Positions 44,190 to 52,161 of a stretch of DNA of 64,000 nt are shown here, one piece after another. Below the pieces are notes generated by a model. That model had not been told where the DNA came from, did not search any database, and worked only from the letters and a program-made list of their open reading frames with translations. The stretch is from Clostridium sp. CAG:510 (lineage in GTDB: Bacteria; Bacillota; Clostridia; Lachnospirales; Lachnospiraceae). The stretch covers positions 49,725-113,724 of the forward strand of contig FR880815.1 of NCBI GenBank assembly GCA_000434615.1, written 5' to 3'. Positions within the stretch are counted from its first letter, which is position 1; every line of letters begins with the position of its first letter. The position numbers were made by a program, and so were the translations under genes.

Positions 44190-44963
44190 ATGGGAAAAGT
44201 TATTGCTATTGCCAATCAAAAGGGTGGTGTGGGTAAGACCACAACATCTATTAATTTATCTGCGTCTCTGGCAGTGAAGGGAAAAAAGGTACTGGTTATT
44301 GATACCGATCCGCAGGGAAATACTACCAGCGGATTTGGTGTAGATAAGAATGAACTGGAAAACACCATCTATGAACTGATGCTGGGAGAGTGCTCTATTC
44401 AGGATTGTATCTTAAAGGATGTTATAAAAAACGTATCCATTATTCCTTCCAACGTGAATTTAGCGGCAGCGGAAATAGAACTGATTGGTGTAGATAAAAA
44501 GGAATTTATTCTGAAGGGAGAAGTTGACTGGGTAAAAGATAAGTATGATTTTATCATCATTGACTGTCCTCCTTCTTTAAATACTTTGACAATTAACGCT
44601 TTGACAACGGCTGACAGTGTACTGGTTCCTATTCAATGTGAATATTACGCACTGGAAGGTCTGAGCCAATTAATACATACAGTCAACCTGGTAAAAGAAA
44701 GACTGAACCCGGAATTAGATATGGAAGGTGTGGTATTTACCATGTACGATTCCCGTACTAACCTTTCCATGCAGGTGGTAGAAAATGTAAAGGAACATTT
44801 AAATCAGAATATTTATAAAACCATGATTCCCAGAAATATCAGATTGGCGGAAGCACCCAGCTATGGCATGCCCATTCATATGTATGACCCGAAGTCAGCC
44901 GGTGCGGAGAGTTATATGAGTCTGGCTGATGAGGTAATCAAACATAACAGAAAGAAAAAGTAA
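44190..44963 (+). CDS. parA: Chromosome partitioning ATPase ParA/Soj
   Basis: A 257-residue deviant Walker ATPase. The P-loop is NQKGGVGKTTTSINLSASL near residue 8, and Walker B-like DFIIIDCPPSLNTLT near 120. It works with ParB-parS in origin segregation and regulates DnaA in B. subtilis. AGAAAGGCTTGA lies upstream of the ATG, a variant of the AAAGGCATGG motif. parB follows 15 bp later. Confidence 0.96.
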   Translation: MGKVIAIANQKGGVGKTTTSINLSASLAVKGKKVLVIDTDPQGNTTSGFGVDKNELENTIYELMLGECSIQDCILKDVIKNVSIIPSNVNLAAAEIELIGVDKKEFILKGEVDWVKDKYDFIIIDCPPSLNTLTINALTTADSVLVPIQCEYYALEGLSQLIHTVNLVKERLNPELDMEGVVFTMYDSRTNLSMQVVENVKEHLNQNIYKTMIPRNIRLAEAPSYGMPIHMYDPKSAGAESYMSLADEVIKHNRKKK

Positions 44964-44978
44964 GAGGAGGGTATAGCA

Positions 44979-45881
44979 ATGGCAGCAAAAAAAAGTGGAT
45001 TAGGAAAGGGGCTCGGCAGAGGTCTTGATGCATTAATACCGGAGGAAACAGCAGAAAAAAAGACAGCAGCTCCGGCAAAGGCGGGAGAAGAAAACGAACA
45101 GGGTACTATGGTTAAGATTACCAAGGTGGAGCCCAACAAAGAACAGCCCCGTAAAAATTTCGATGAAGATGCGCTGGAAGAACTGGCAGAGTCTATCAAA
45201 CAGTACGGTTTAATTCAGCCCATAGTCGTACAGGACAGAGGCGACCATTATGAAATTATCGCGGGCGAGCGCCGTTGGAGAGCGGCAAGAATTGCCGGAC
45301 TGAAAGAAGTTCCCGTTATTATCAAGCATTATTCCGAACAGGAAATTGTGGAAATTTCCCTTATTGAAAATATTCAGCGTGAAAACTTAAACCCTATTGA
45401 AGAAGCACAGGCATATAAAAGACTTCTGACAGAGTTCAACCTGAAGCAGGATGAAGTGGCAGAGAGAGTTTCCAAGAGCCGTACTGCCGTAACCAACTCC
45501 ATGCGTCTGTTAAAGCTTTGTGATGAAGTGCAGCAGATGGTGATTGAAGACATGCTTTCCACCGGACATGCCAGAGCGCTTCTTGCCATTGAAAATCCGG
45601 AAGAGCAGTACAACATTGCACAGAAAGTATTTGATGAAAAACTCAGTGTGCGCGATGTAGAAAAGTTAGTGAAAAATCTTCATAAGCCGGAAAAAGCAAA
45701 GAAGAAGATAGACGATGAAGCTCTTAAGATTATTTATCAGGAAATTGAAGAGAAATTAAAACAGGCGCTCAGCACCAAGGTTTCCATTACCGGAAAAGAA
45801 AAAGGTGCCGGAAAAATGGAAATCGAATTTTACAGTCATGAGGATTTGGACAGACTGGTTGATTTACTGACAAAAGCCTGA
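44979..45881 (+). CDS. parB: Chromosome partitioning protein ParB/Spo0J
   Basis: A 300-residue CTP-dependent DNA clamp that loads at parS. The CTPase/N-terminal domain has NKEQPRKNFDEDALEELAES near residue 47 and the C-box GERRWRAARIAG near 92. The box IENIQRENLNPIEEAQAYKR lies near 130 and the helix-turn-helix near 145-175 (DEVAERVSKSRTAVTNSMRL). The C-terminus is a dimerisation domain. Its sites lie just upstream of parA. Confidence 0.96.
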   Translation: MAAKKSGLGKGLGRGLDALIPEETAEKKTAAPAKAGEENEQGTMVKITKVEPNKEQPRKNFDEDALEELAESIKQYGLIQPIVVQDRGDHYEIIAGERRWRAARIAGLKEVPVIIKHYSEQEIVEISLIENIQRENLNPIEEAQAYKRLLTEFNLKQDEVAERVSKSRTAVTNSMRLLKLCDEVQQMVIEDMLSTGHARALLAIENPEEQYNIAQKVFDEKLSVRDVEKLVKNLHKPEKAKKKIDDEALKIIYQEIEEKLKQALSTKVSITGKEKGAGKMEIEFYSHEDLDRLVDLLTKA

Positions 45882-45904
45882 CAGAAAGATACGAGGAAAT
45901 ACCA

Positions 45905-46414
45905 ATGAATAGTAATATACTGCAAAGTATCGGACTTGGAAATCTGGATATTGCTTACCTGTTTCTGATTTTACTTATTTTCATTGTAGTGCTTTTTATA
46001 ATTATAATCCTGCAGATGAAAAAGTTAAACCGGTTACAGAAAAGGATAAGTAAATTTATGACAGGCAAGGATGCAAAGAGCCTGGAAAAAGATATTGTAG
46101 GTCTGTATGAAGATAACAAGTTTTTGAAAATCAATGTGGACAAAAACAAAAAGGACATCCGTACACTCTACAAGAATATGGAGCATGCATTCCAGAAAAT
46201 CGGTCTGATAAAATACGATGCATTTCAGCAGATGGGTGGAAAGCTCAGTTTTTCTCTTGCACTGCTGGATGAGAACAACAATGGATTTATTCTGAACTCC
46301 GTGCACAGTACGGAGGGATGTTACACCTACACTAAGGAAATAAAGAATGGAGAATGTGCTATTTCATTGGGCGAAGAGGAACAGCAGGCACTTGATATGG
46401 CTATCGGAGAATAG
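45905..46414 (+). CDS. DUF4446 membrane-anchored protein
   Basis: A 169-residue protein with one N-terminal membrane helix (about residues 17-37), a basic coiled-coil stretch (about 38-100) and a C-terminal domain with IKYDAFQQMGGKLSFSLALLDENNNGFILNSVHS, typical of DUF4446. The family is common next to parB in Clostridia; its function is unknown, and its position suggests a link to origin segregation or the cell envelope. Confidence 0.85.
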   Translation: MNSNILQSIGLGNLDIAYLFLILLIFIVVLFIIIILQMKKLNRLQKRISKFMTGKDAKSLEKDIVGLYEDNKFLKINVDKNKKDIRTLYKNMEHAFQKIGLIKYDAFQQMGGKLSFSLALLDENNNGFILNSVHSTEGCYTYTKEIKNGECAISLGEEEQQALDMAIGE

Positions 46415-46441
46415 CATTCTTACATTAAGAAAGGAACCTAC

Positions 46442-47494
46442 ATGAAAATTGTTTCAGTAAATGAACTGAAGGGTAATGAAATAGCAGCTCAGGATATACT
46501 TACAAGTGATTACCAGATGATTTTACCGGCAGGTTTCCAAATTAAGGTAAAATATATAGATAAACTGCGCAGCCTGGGGATTGCTAAAGTTTATATCAAG
46601 GATGAAAGTTCACAGCAGGAGGAGATTTCCATATTAAAAGAGGATGTGGAAGTTTCCATGAAGGAAAAAGTTAAAGAAGTACTGGAAAAGCATACTTACC
46701 GTCATAACGAAGAACTCGCGAGCCTGAATGAAACGGCGGACCATGTCATCACGGAAATCGCGGAAGAAGACGAAGTGATGGAAAAGGTTTATGATGTAAA
46801 GCAGCGGAGCACCGATATTTTTGAACATTCCTTAAGTGTGTGCAGTCTGGCAATTCTTACGGCTATAAAATTGGGTTACGGCAGGGAAAGCCTGCACGAT
46901 ATCGGTGTGGGATGTTTATTACATGATATTGGATTACAATATTTAACTATAAGCTATCAGAACGAAGATGTTGCCACCATGTCCCGGGCAGAAATTGCAG
47001 AGTTCAAAAGACATCCGGTTTATGCGTATTCTGCACTGAGAAATGAAAAATGGCTGTCCGACACGGCAAAAGCCATGATTTTGTATCATCATGAAAGGCT
47101 GGATGGTTCCGGTTATCCGCTGCATGCCACACAGATTTCAGAACCGGTGCAGATTTTAACAGTGTGCGATACCTTCGATGAAATGATTTGCGGCATCAGC
47201 TGTAAAAAAGTAAAGGTTTATGAAGCAATAGAGTATCTGAAAACCTTTAAAAATGTGAAATATAGTGGTAAAATAGTAGATGCGTTTTTTCAGTTCACAG
47301 CAGTTTACCCGGTTGGAACCCAGGTGCTTACGGGAGATGGAGAAACAGGCATCGTCGTCAGACAGAACAGAGAGTTTCCGGACAGACCGGTTCTCAGAAT
47401 TATTAAAGATAAAAATGGCAGGGATGTTACGGAAGAAAAAATTCTCGACCTTATCCTTGTACAGAATGTATTTATAGAAAAAGCGATTGATTAG
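46442..47494 (+). CDS. HD-GYP domain protein, probable cyclic-di-nucleotide phosphodiesterase
   Basis: A 350-residue protein. Residues about 1-55 form a small N-terminal domain (KIVSVNELKGNEIAAQDILT). The HD-GYP domain spans about 115-300: HSLSVCSLAILTAIKLGY, the HD pair in CLLHDIGLQYL near 157, and the GYP region MILYHHERLDGSGYPLHA near 215. HD-GYP proteins usually hydrolyse c-di-GMP or related molecules. No transmembrane or receiver domain is present, so the input signal is not obvious. It follows DUF4446 by 27 bp and precedes serS by 26 bp. Confidence 0.88.
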   Translation: MKIVSVNELKGNEIAAQDILTSDYQMILPAGFQIKVKYIDKLRSLGIAKVYIKDESSQQEEISILKEDVEVSMKEKVKEVLEKHTYRHNEELASLNETADHVITEIAEEDEVMEKVYDVKQRSTDIFEHSLSVCSLAILTAIKLGYGRESLHDIGVGCLLHDIGLQYLTISYQNEDVATMSRAEIAEFKRHPVYAYSALRNEKWLSDTAKAMILYHHERLDGSGYPLHATQISEPVQILTVCDTFDEMICGISCKKVKVYEAIEYLKTFKNVKYSGKIVDAFFQFTAVYPVGTQVLTGDGETGIVVRQNREFPDRPVLRIIKDKNGRDVTEEKILDLILVQNVFIEKAID

Positions 47495-47520
47495 ATTATT
47501 ATTTAAGGAGGCGTCTACTC

Positions 47521-48798
47521 ATGATAGACATTAAATTTTTAAGAGAAAATCCTGATTTAGTAAAGGAAAATATCAAGAAGAAATTCCAGGATGCAAAGCT
47601 TCCCCTTGTTGACGAAGTAATTGCTCTGGATACAGAGAGCAGAAAGGTTAAGCAGGAAGCGGACGAGCTTCGCGCGCAGAAAAACAAGATTTCCAAGGAA
47701 ATCGGCGCTCTGATGGCACAGGGTAAAAAAGAAGAAGCAGAAGCAAAGAAGGCAGAAGTGGCTGCCCAGTCCAAGAGACTTGCCGAACTGGAAGCAAAAG
47801 AGCCGGAATATCAGGAAAAAATCACAGCAATCATGATGAAAATTCCCCAGATTATTGACGCTTCCGTACCTATCGGCAAGGACGACACCCAGAACGTGGA
47901 AATTACCAAATTCGGTGAGCCCAAGGTTCCCGATTTTGAAGTACCTTATCATGCAGATATACTGGAAAGAATTAACGGTCTTGATAAAGAGAGCGCCGGC
48001 AGAACCAGCGGAAACGGTTTTTATTACCTGATGGGTGATGCTGCCAGAATTCATTCCGCAATGATCAGCTATGCAAGAGATTTCATGATTAACAAGGGAT
48101 TTACCTATTGTATTCCTCCTTTCATGATTAGAAGCAGCGTGGTAAACGGCGTTATGAGCTTTGACGAAATGGAAGCCATGATGTACAAGATTGAAGGCGA
48201 AGACCTTTATCTGATTGGTACTTCCGAACATTCCATGATTGGTAAGTTCAAGGGTCAGATTGTAAACGAAGCAAGCCTTCCCATTACCATGACCTCTTAT
48301 TCTCCCTGCTTCCGTAAGGAAGTCGGTTCCCACGGTATTGAGGAACGCGGCGTTTACCGTGTGCATCAGTTTGAAAAACAGGAAATGGTTGTTCTTTGCA
48401 AACCCGAAGAGTCCATGGACTGGTACAACAAGATGTGGTCTTACACCGTAGAATTTTTCAGAAGCCTGGACATCCCCGTCCGTACACTGGAATGCTGCAG
48501 CGGCGATCTGGCTGACTTAAAGGTAAAATCCTGTGACGTCGAGGCATGGAGCCCCAGACAGAAGAAGTATTTCGAGGTCGGTTCCTGTTCTACCTTAGGT
48601 GATGCACAGGCAAGACGTCTCGGCATCCGTACAAAAGGCGAAAATGGTACTTACTTTGTGCATACATTAAATAATACAGTATTGGCTACTCCGAGAGGAC
48701 TGATTGCATTCCTTGAGAATAATGTAAACGAAGACGGTACTGTAAATATTCCTGAAGCACTTCGTCCTTACATGGGTGGTGTTTCCAAGATTGGCTAA
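47521..48798 (+). CDS. serS: Seryl-tRNA synthetase
   Basis: A 425-residue class II synthetase. The N-terminal antiparallel coiled coil (about residues 30-105) holds the tRNA-Ser arm. Motif 2 is SPCFRKEVGSHG near 262 and motif 3 is NNTVLATPRGLIAFLEN near 385. AAGGAGG precedes the ATG. Only 26 bp separate it from the HD-GYP gene, so no T-box leader is possible directly upstream. Confidence 0.97.
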   Translation: MIDIKFLRENPDLVKENIKKKFQDAKLPLVDEVIALDTESRKVKQEADELRAQKNKISKEIGALMAQGKKEEAEAKKAEVAAQSKRLAELEAKEPEYQEKITAIMMKIPQIIDASVPIGKDDTQNVEITKFGEPKVPDFEVPYHADILERINGLDKESAGRTSGNGFYYLMGDAARIHSAMISYARDFMINKGFTYCIPPFMIRSSVVNGVMSFDEMEAMMYKIEGEDLYLIGTSEHSMIGKFKGQIVNEASLPITMTSYSPCFRKEVGSHGIEERGVYRVHQFEKQEMVVLCKPEESMDWYNKMWSYTVEFFRSLDIPVRTLECCSGDLADLKVKSCDVEAWSPRQKKYFEVGSCSTLGDAQARRLGIRTKGENGTYFVHTLNNTVLATPRGLIAFLENNVNEDGTVNIPEALRPYMGGVSKIG

Positions 48799-48836
48799 TA
48801 GATTTACACAGAACGAAAAGAAAGAAGGTGAAATCC

Positions 48837-49724
48837 TTGCATAAATTTATGAGAGCCATTGGCTTCAGTAAAATCAGTAACAGAAAAGAATTGAAGGCTC
48901 TGCTTGCCAGCGTTGTGATGAATGCGGGCAAAAGGGCTTATACCATCAGCGACGAAGAGGTTCTTTTAGGAGAATTCAGCAAGGATTTCGCTGAAAATAT
49001 GGGCATCGCCGTCTGTGGAGAATTTGACGAGTCGGACGATGAGAAATTTATTTATGAGTATTACTATCCGTACTTAAGAGGCAGAGGCATCACTACCACG
49101 GAGGATGTTTCCGTGGAAAGACATGCTGCCAGGGAGTCCTATGCCGGCATCTGCGATGATGTTAAGGTAGGAGTTTCCCTTATTTTTTACCTGCAGAACA
49201 TGATTCCCTATGTAAAAGCGCAGGCACAGGGAAAGCTTCCCATTAAGGGAACGACACTTACCCTGTCGGCTTTGTCAATCAAGGGAAATATTATGTTCCC
49301 CATCAAAAAGGATGAACAGCAGAAGCTGAAAATCAAAAAAGACTCTAATGTGCGCAACAACCTGATTGCAGCGGCAAGACGTGGTGATGAGGAAGCCATC
49401 GAAACACTGACGCTGGAAGATATGGATATGTATACCACGATTTCCAAGAAAATCCAGAATGAAGATGTTTTCAGTCTGGTGGATACCTACTGTATGCCTT
49501 ACGGTGTGGAGTGTGATCAGTATTCCATCCTGGGTGAAATCCAAGAGTGCAATCTGGTGACGAACAGCCTTACCGGTGAAGAAGTTTACCTGATGTCCGT
49601 TTACTGCAACGAGCTGACCTTTGATGTCTGCATCAATAAGCTGGACCTCTATGGGGAGCCGGAAATCGGCCGCCGCTTTAAGGGTATCATCTGGCTTCAG
49701 GGTTTTATTAATTTTCCGGAATAG
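48837..49724 (+). CDS. DUF3881 protein
   Basis: A 295-residue soluble protein starting MHKFMRAIGFSKI, the usual N-terminus of the DUF3881 family found in Lachnospiraceae and relatives. The function is unknown. The start is TTG at 48837, 8 bases after AAGAAGG; GTG 48828 overlaps the ribosome site and ATG 48849 would cut the conserved start. It probably shares the serS transcript. Confidence 0.8.
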   Translation: MHKFMRAIGFSKISNRKELKALLASVVMNAGKRAYTISDEEVLLGEFSKDFAENMGIAVCGEFDESDDEKFIYEYYYPYLRGRGITTTEDVSVERHAARESYAGICDDVKVGVSLIFYLQNMIPYVKAQAQGKLPIKGTTLTLSALSIKGNIMFPIKKDEQQKLKIKKDSNVRNNLIAAARRGDEEAIETLTLEDMDMYTTISKKIQNEDVFSLVDTYCMPYGVECDQYSILGEIQECNLVTNSLTGEEVYLMSVYCNELTFDVCINKLDLYGEPEIGRRFKGIIWLQGFINFPE

Positions 49725-49725
49725 A

Positions 49726-49755
49726 TTGACCGGACATTTTCTTTTATGGTATAAT
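49726..49755 (+). promoter_or_regulatory. tRNA-Arg promoter
   Basis: TTGACC (49726-49731), 18 bases, TATAAT (49750-49755), about 45 bp before the tRNA. Confidence 0.8.
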
Positions 49756-49799
49756 TCCATAGTGTAAAAATCTGTTTATCGAAACGGATTTTTATATAT

Positions 49800-49871
49800 G
49801 TTTCCTTAGTTAAATGGATATAACAGCCCCCTCCTAAGGGGCAGTTGTGGGTTCGATTCCCGCAGGGAACA
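49800..49871 (+). tRNA. tRNA-Arg (anticodon CCT)
   Basis: A complete 72-base cloverleaf. The acceptor is GTTTCCT/AGGGAAC with one G-T pair, the D stem GTTA/TAAC, the anticodon stem GCCCC/GGGGC with loop CTCCTAA (anticodon CCT, reading AGG), and the T arm GTGGG-TTCGATT-CCCGC, then discriminator A. CCA is not encoded. The 3' 41 bases (49831-49871) recur exactly at 63001-63041, marking it as an integration site. Confidence 0.95.
49831..49871 (+). repeat. attL-like direct repeat (3' end of tRNA-Arg)
   Basis: A 41-bp sequence from the anticodon loop to the 3' end of the tRNA, identical to 63001-63041. The base before it differs between the copies, so the repeat is exactly 41 bp. It has the usual size and position of a tyrosine-recombinase attachment core. 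Confidence 0.85.
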
Positions 49872-49875
49872 GTAG

Positions 49876-49911
49876 AAACGGCAATGAAGATGGTTTCATT
49901 GCCGTTTTTTT
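49876..49911 (+). terminator. Terminator after tRNA-Arg (island copy)
   Basis: AAACGGCAATGAA pairs with TTCATTGCCGTTT across a short loop, followed by a T run. Confidence 0.88.
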
Positions 49912-49960
49912 CATACGGAAAAGAAGTGCAAAATTCCTTACAACGGACGAAAAATGAGAC

Positions 49961-49988
49961 TTGCATTCTGTAAATTATATGATAAGAT
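49961..49988 (+). promoter_or_regulatory. LysR gene promoter
   Basis: TTGCAT (49961-49966), 16 bases, TAAGAT (49983-49988), about 60 bp before the LysR gene. Confidence 0.5.
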
Positions 49989-50047
49989 ATAGTCAAAAAT
50001 AAAAAAGATATAGAAACATATATTTTATATCAAAAAAGGTATTACAT

Positions 50048-50932
50048 ATGGATATTAGGGCAATGCGTTATTTTCTTGAAATTGCGGAAACAGAGAATGT
50101 ATCAAAGGCGGCGGAACGCCTTCATATGTCACAGCCTCCGCTGACACGACAGATGAGGCAACTCGAGGAAGAATTGAATGTGGAACTCTTTGAGAGGGAG
50201 AACGGGAGACTTCATCTGACAGAAGCGGGCTATTATTTCAGGGAGCATGCAAGGGAAATCGTGGAACTGACGGATAAGCTCAAAGAGGAAATGAACAGTA
50301 CGTTTGGAACATATGACGGAAATATCAGCATTGGAAGTATTGAAACAGTCGGAATGGGCGTGCTTCCAACCTGGATTACAGAATTTCACAGTCAATTTCC
50401 GGACATTACGTACAATATCTGCTACAGTAATACCGAGGAGATTCTAAGAAAATTAGACCTTGGCATCTTTGATATCGGAATTGTGCGCGAGCCGTTTAAC
50501 AGCGAAAAATATGAGTGTATCCGTCTGCAGGAGGAATCGTGGATAGCCTGTATTCATAAAGATAATCCGTTGGCGACAGGGGAAGCGAACACGTTGGAAC
50601 TGGTGGAGCTTGCAAAGGAAAATCTGATTGCACCCGGTAGAAACAGCCACGAGGAACAGATAAAAAACTGGTTTCATATGATTGGAATGAAGCCGCATAT
50701 TGTCTGCCTTTATACGGCGCTTGGCGGCGGCTTTGAACTGGTTCGTCAGGGGCTTGGAATTCTTCTGTGTCCAAAGTCGGCGGCAAGCAGACTGCAGACC
50801 CCGGAGATTGTGTGCAAGGAGATTATCAATCCAAAATTTACCTCCTGTGCAGTGGTAGTCTGGAAGAAATATGGAGCGATGTCAAGTTCTGCAAGTCGTT
50901 TTGCTGACTATATAAGAACAAAAAACAAATAG
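50048..50932 (+). CDS. LysR-family transcriptional regulator
   Basis: A 294-residue regulator. The winged helix-turn-helix covers residues 1-60 (MDIRAMRYFLEIAETENVSK, AAERLHMSQPPLTRQMRQLE) and the effector domain about 90-290. It is the first gene of the island and is co-directional with the operon it precedes by about 175 bp. A perfectly symmetric T-N11-A box in that gap suggests that it activates the importer/catabolic genes when the substrate is present. Confidence 0.92.
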   Translation: MDIRAMRYFLEIAETENVSKAAERLHMSQPPLTRQMRQLEEELNVELFERENGRLHLTEAGYYFREHAREIVELTDKLKEEMNSTFGTYDGNISIGSIETVGMGVLPTWITEFHSQFPDITYNICYSNTEEILRKLDLGIFDIGIVREPFNSEKYECIRLQEESWIACIHKDNPLATGEANTLELVELAKENLIAPGRNSHEEQIKNWFHMIGMKPHIVCLYTALGGGFELVRQGLGILLCPKSAASRLQTPEIVCKEIINPKFTSCAVVVWKKYGAMSSSASRFADYIRTKNK

Positions 50933-50945
50933 AAACATAAAAACA

Positions 50946-50960
50946 ATACCGAAACGGTAT
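50946..50960. promoter_or_regulatory. LysR-type operator (T-N11-A)
   Basis: ATACCG-AAA-CGGTAT is a 15-bp dyad containing T-N11-A (T 50947, A 50959), about 75 bp upstream of the likely transcription start of the operon, a typical distance for a LysR activation site. Confidence 0.6.
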
Positions 50961-50991
50961 CATTTTTGCAAATTTCCCGAAAAAATAACAC

Positions 50992-51020
50992 TTGAAAAAG
51001 TGTAGGAATGATGATAGACT
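50992..51020 (+). promoter_or_regulatory. Operon promoter (moderate match)
   Basis: TTGAAA (50992-50997), 17 bases, TAGACT (51015-51020). The weak -10 suits an activator-dependent promoter. Confidence 0.45.
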
Positions 51021-51042
51021 TGCGTCAACCTACAGGTGAGGG

Positions 51043-51083
51043 AAAAGACAAAGAGGTCTGAAAAGATTTCTTTGTCTTTTTTT
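51043..51083 (+). terminator. Leader terminator before the BMP-protein gene
   Basis: AAAAGACAAAGA pairs with TCTTTGTCTTTT and is followed by a T run. Only 25 bp then remain to the BMP-protein ATG, leaving no room for another promoter, so operon transcripts must read through this hairpin. TGTAGG (51001-51006) / CCTACA (51029-51034) and AGAC (51016-51019) / GTCT (51056-51059) offer competing pairings. Confidence 0.7.
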
Positions 51084-51108
51084 GTTTCTTTAAGAAAGGA
51101 GAATGATT

Positions 51109-52143
51109 ATGAAAAAAAGAATGATGGCTACAGTAATGATTGTTGCACTTATGGCGGGCACCATAATGGGATGCGGTGCATCGCAGACGGCAGGAAACGA
51201 AAAACAGACTTCAGAGAAAATCGCAGACACCACAACAGCGGCAGAAACAAAAACGGACAGTGATAAGAAAGTAGCAATGCTTTACGGAGCATCCATTAAC
51301 GATGGAGGCTGGGGCGCAAGCTGTTACCAGGCAATGTGTGATGCTGCAGAAGCATACGGATATGAAACAGCTTATACGGAAAACGTGGACACATCCGAAT
51401 ATGTATCGGTTCTTACCGGATATGCAGACTTAGGTTACGATTTAATCTTTGCACCGGGCAGTGAGTATTCAGATGCGGTAAAGCAGGTGGCAGAGCAGTA
51501 TCCGGACGTAAAATTCTGCCTGTTAAACGGAACCTTCTCTTCTGATAACGTAGTATCCGTGATGCCGGATGCAGAACAGATTGGTTATCTGGCAGGTGCG
51601 CTTGCAGGACTGATGACAAAGACAGGCTATATTGGTTTTATCGGAGGAATGGAACTGGATACGACAAAGACAAAGCTTGAAGCATATGAGGCGGCAGCAA
51701 AGGTAGTTAATCCGGATGTAAATGTCACATCAGGATATGCAGGAGATTATTACGATGCAGCAAAAGGAAAGGAAATTGCTTCATCCATGATGTCTACCTA
51801 TGATGTGGATGTATTGTTTGGCGATGCCGGCGCAGTTGATACCGGAGCAAGAGAGGCACTTGCAGAATCCGATGGACACTACAGCATCGGTCAGCCGGGA
51901 GATTTGGGATCCGCAGATGATAAAGTCATTATATGCAGTGTGGTAACCGATAATGCGGCTCTTGTGGAACAGTGTATGCAGGCAATCGAGGATGGCACAT
52001 TTGGAAATACGACAATCTACGGAACAGTTGAAAACGGATGTCTGTCGGTAGGAACATTTAGTTCACAGGTGCCGGAAGATATAAAAACACAGTATCTTGA
52101 ATACGTAGAACAAATTAAAAACGGTACATTCATCAGCAAATAA
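51109..52143 (+). CDS. BMP-family substrate-binding lipoprotein (nucleoside-like ABC importer)
   Basis: A 344-residue lipoprotein: signal peptide, lipobox (TIMGC, Cys near residue 23), Thr/Lys-rich linker, then a BMP/PnrA fold (KVAMLYGASINDGGWGASCY; LIFAPGSEYSDAVKQVAEQY; IGYLAGALAGLMTKTGYIGFIGG). Known BMP proteins bind purine nucleosides or related compounds for ABC uptake. The ATG at 51109 follows AAAGGAGA with 7-base spacing. The three transporter genes follow directly. The ligand could be a nucleoside, a nucleobase or another nitrogen compound; the downstream enzymes favour a nitrogen-containing ring. Confidence 0.9.
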   Translation: MKKRMMATVMIVALMAGTIMGCGASQTAGNEKQTSEKIADTTTAAETKTDSDKKVAMLYGASINDGGWGASCYQAMCDAAEAYGYETAYTENVDTSEYVSVLTGYADLGYDLIFAPGSEYSDAVKQVAEQYPDVKFCLLNGTFSSDNVVSVMPDAEQIGYLAGALAGLMTKTGYIGFIGGMELDTTKTKLEAYEAAAKVVNPDVNVTSGYAGDYYDAAKGKEIASSMMSTYDVDVLFGDAGAVDTGAREALAESDGHYSIGQPGDLGSADDKVIICSVVTDNAALVEQCMQAIEDGTFGNTTIYGTVENGCLSVGTFSSQVPEDIKTQYLEYVEQIKNGTFISK

Positions 52144-52161
52144 GCAAAAAGAGGAATGACT

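Noticed and set aside
47495..47520. T-box leader for serS
   Set aside because: Only 26 bp lie between the HD-GYP stop and serS, too short for a T-box.
47557..48366. 269-codon minus-strand frame inside serS
   Set aside because: Mirror of a conserved coding sequence; composition is an artefact of serS codon use.
51021..51083. Known purine, preQ1, guanidine or THF riboswitch
   Set aside because: None of the conserved core sequences of these classes could be found; kept only as an unassigned leader.
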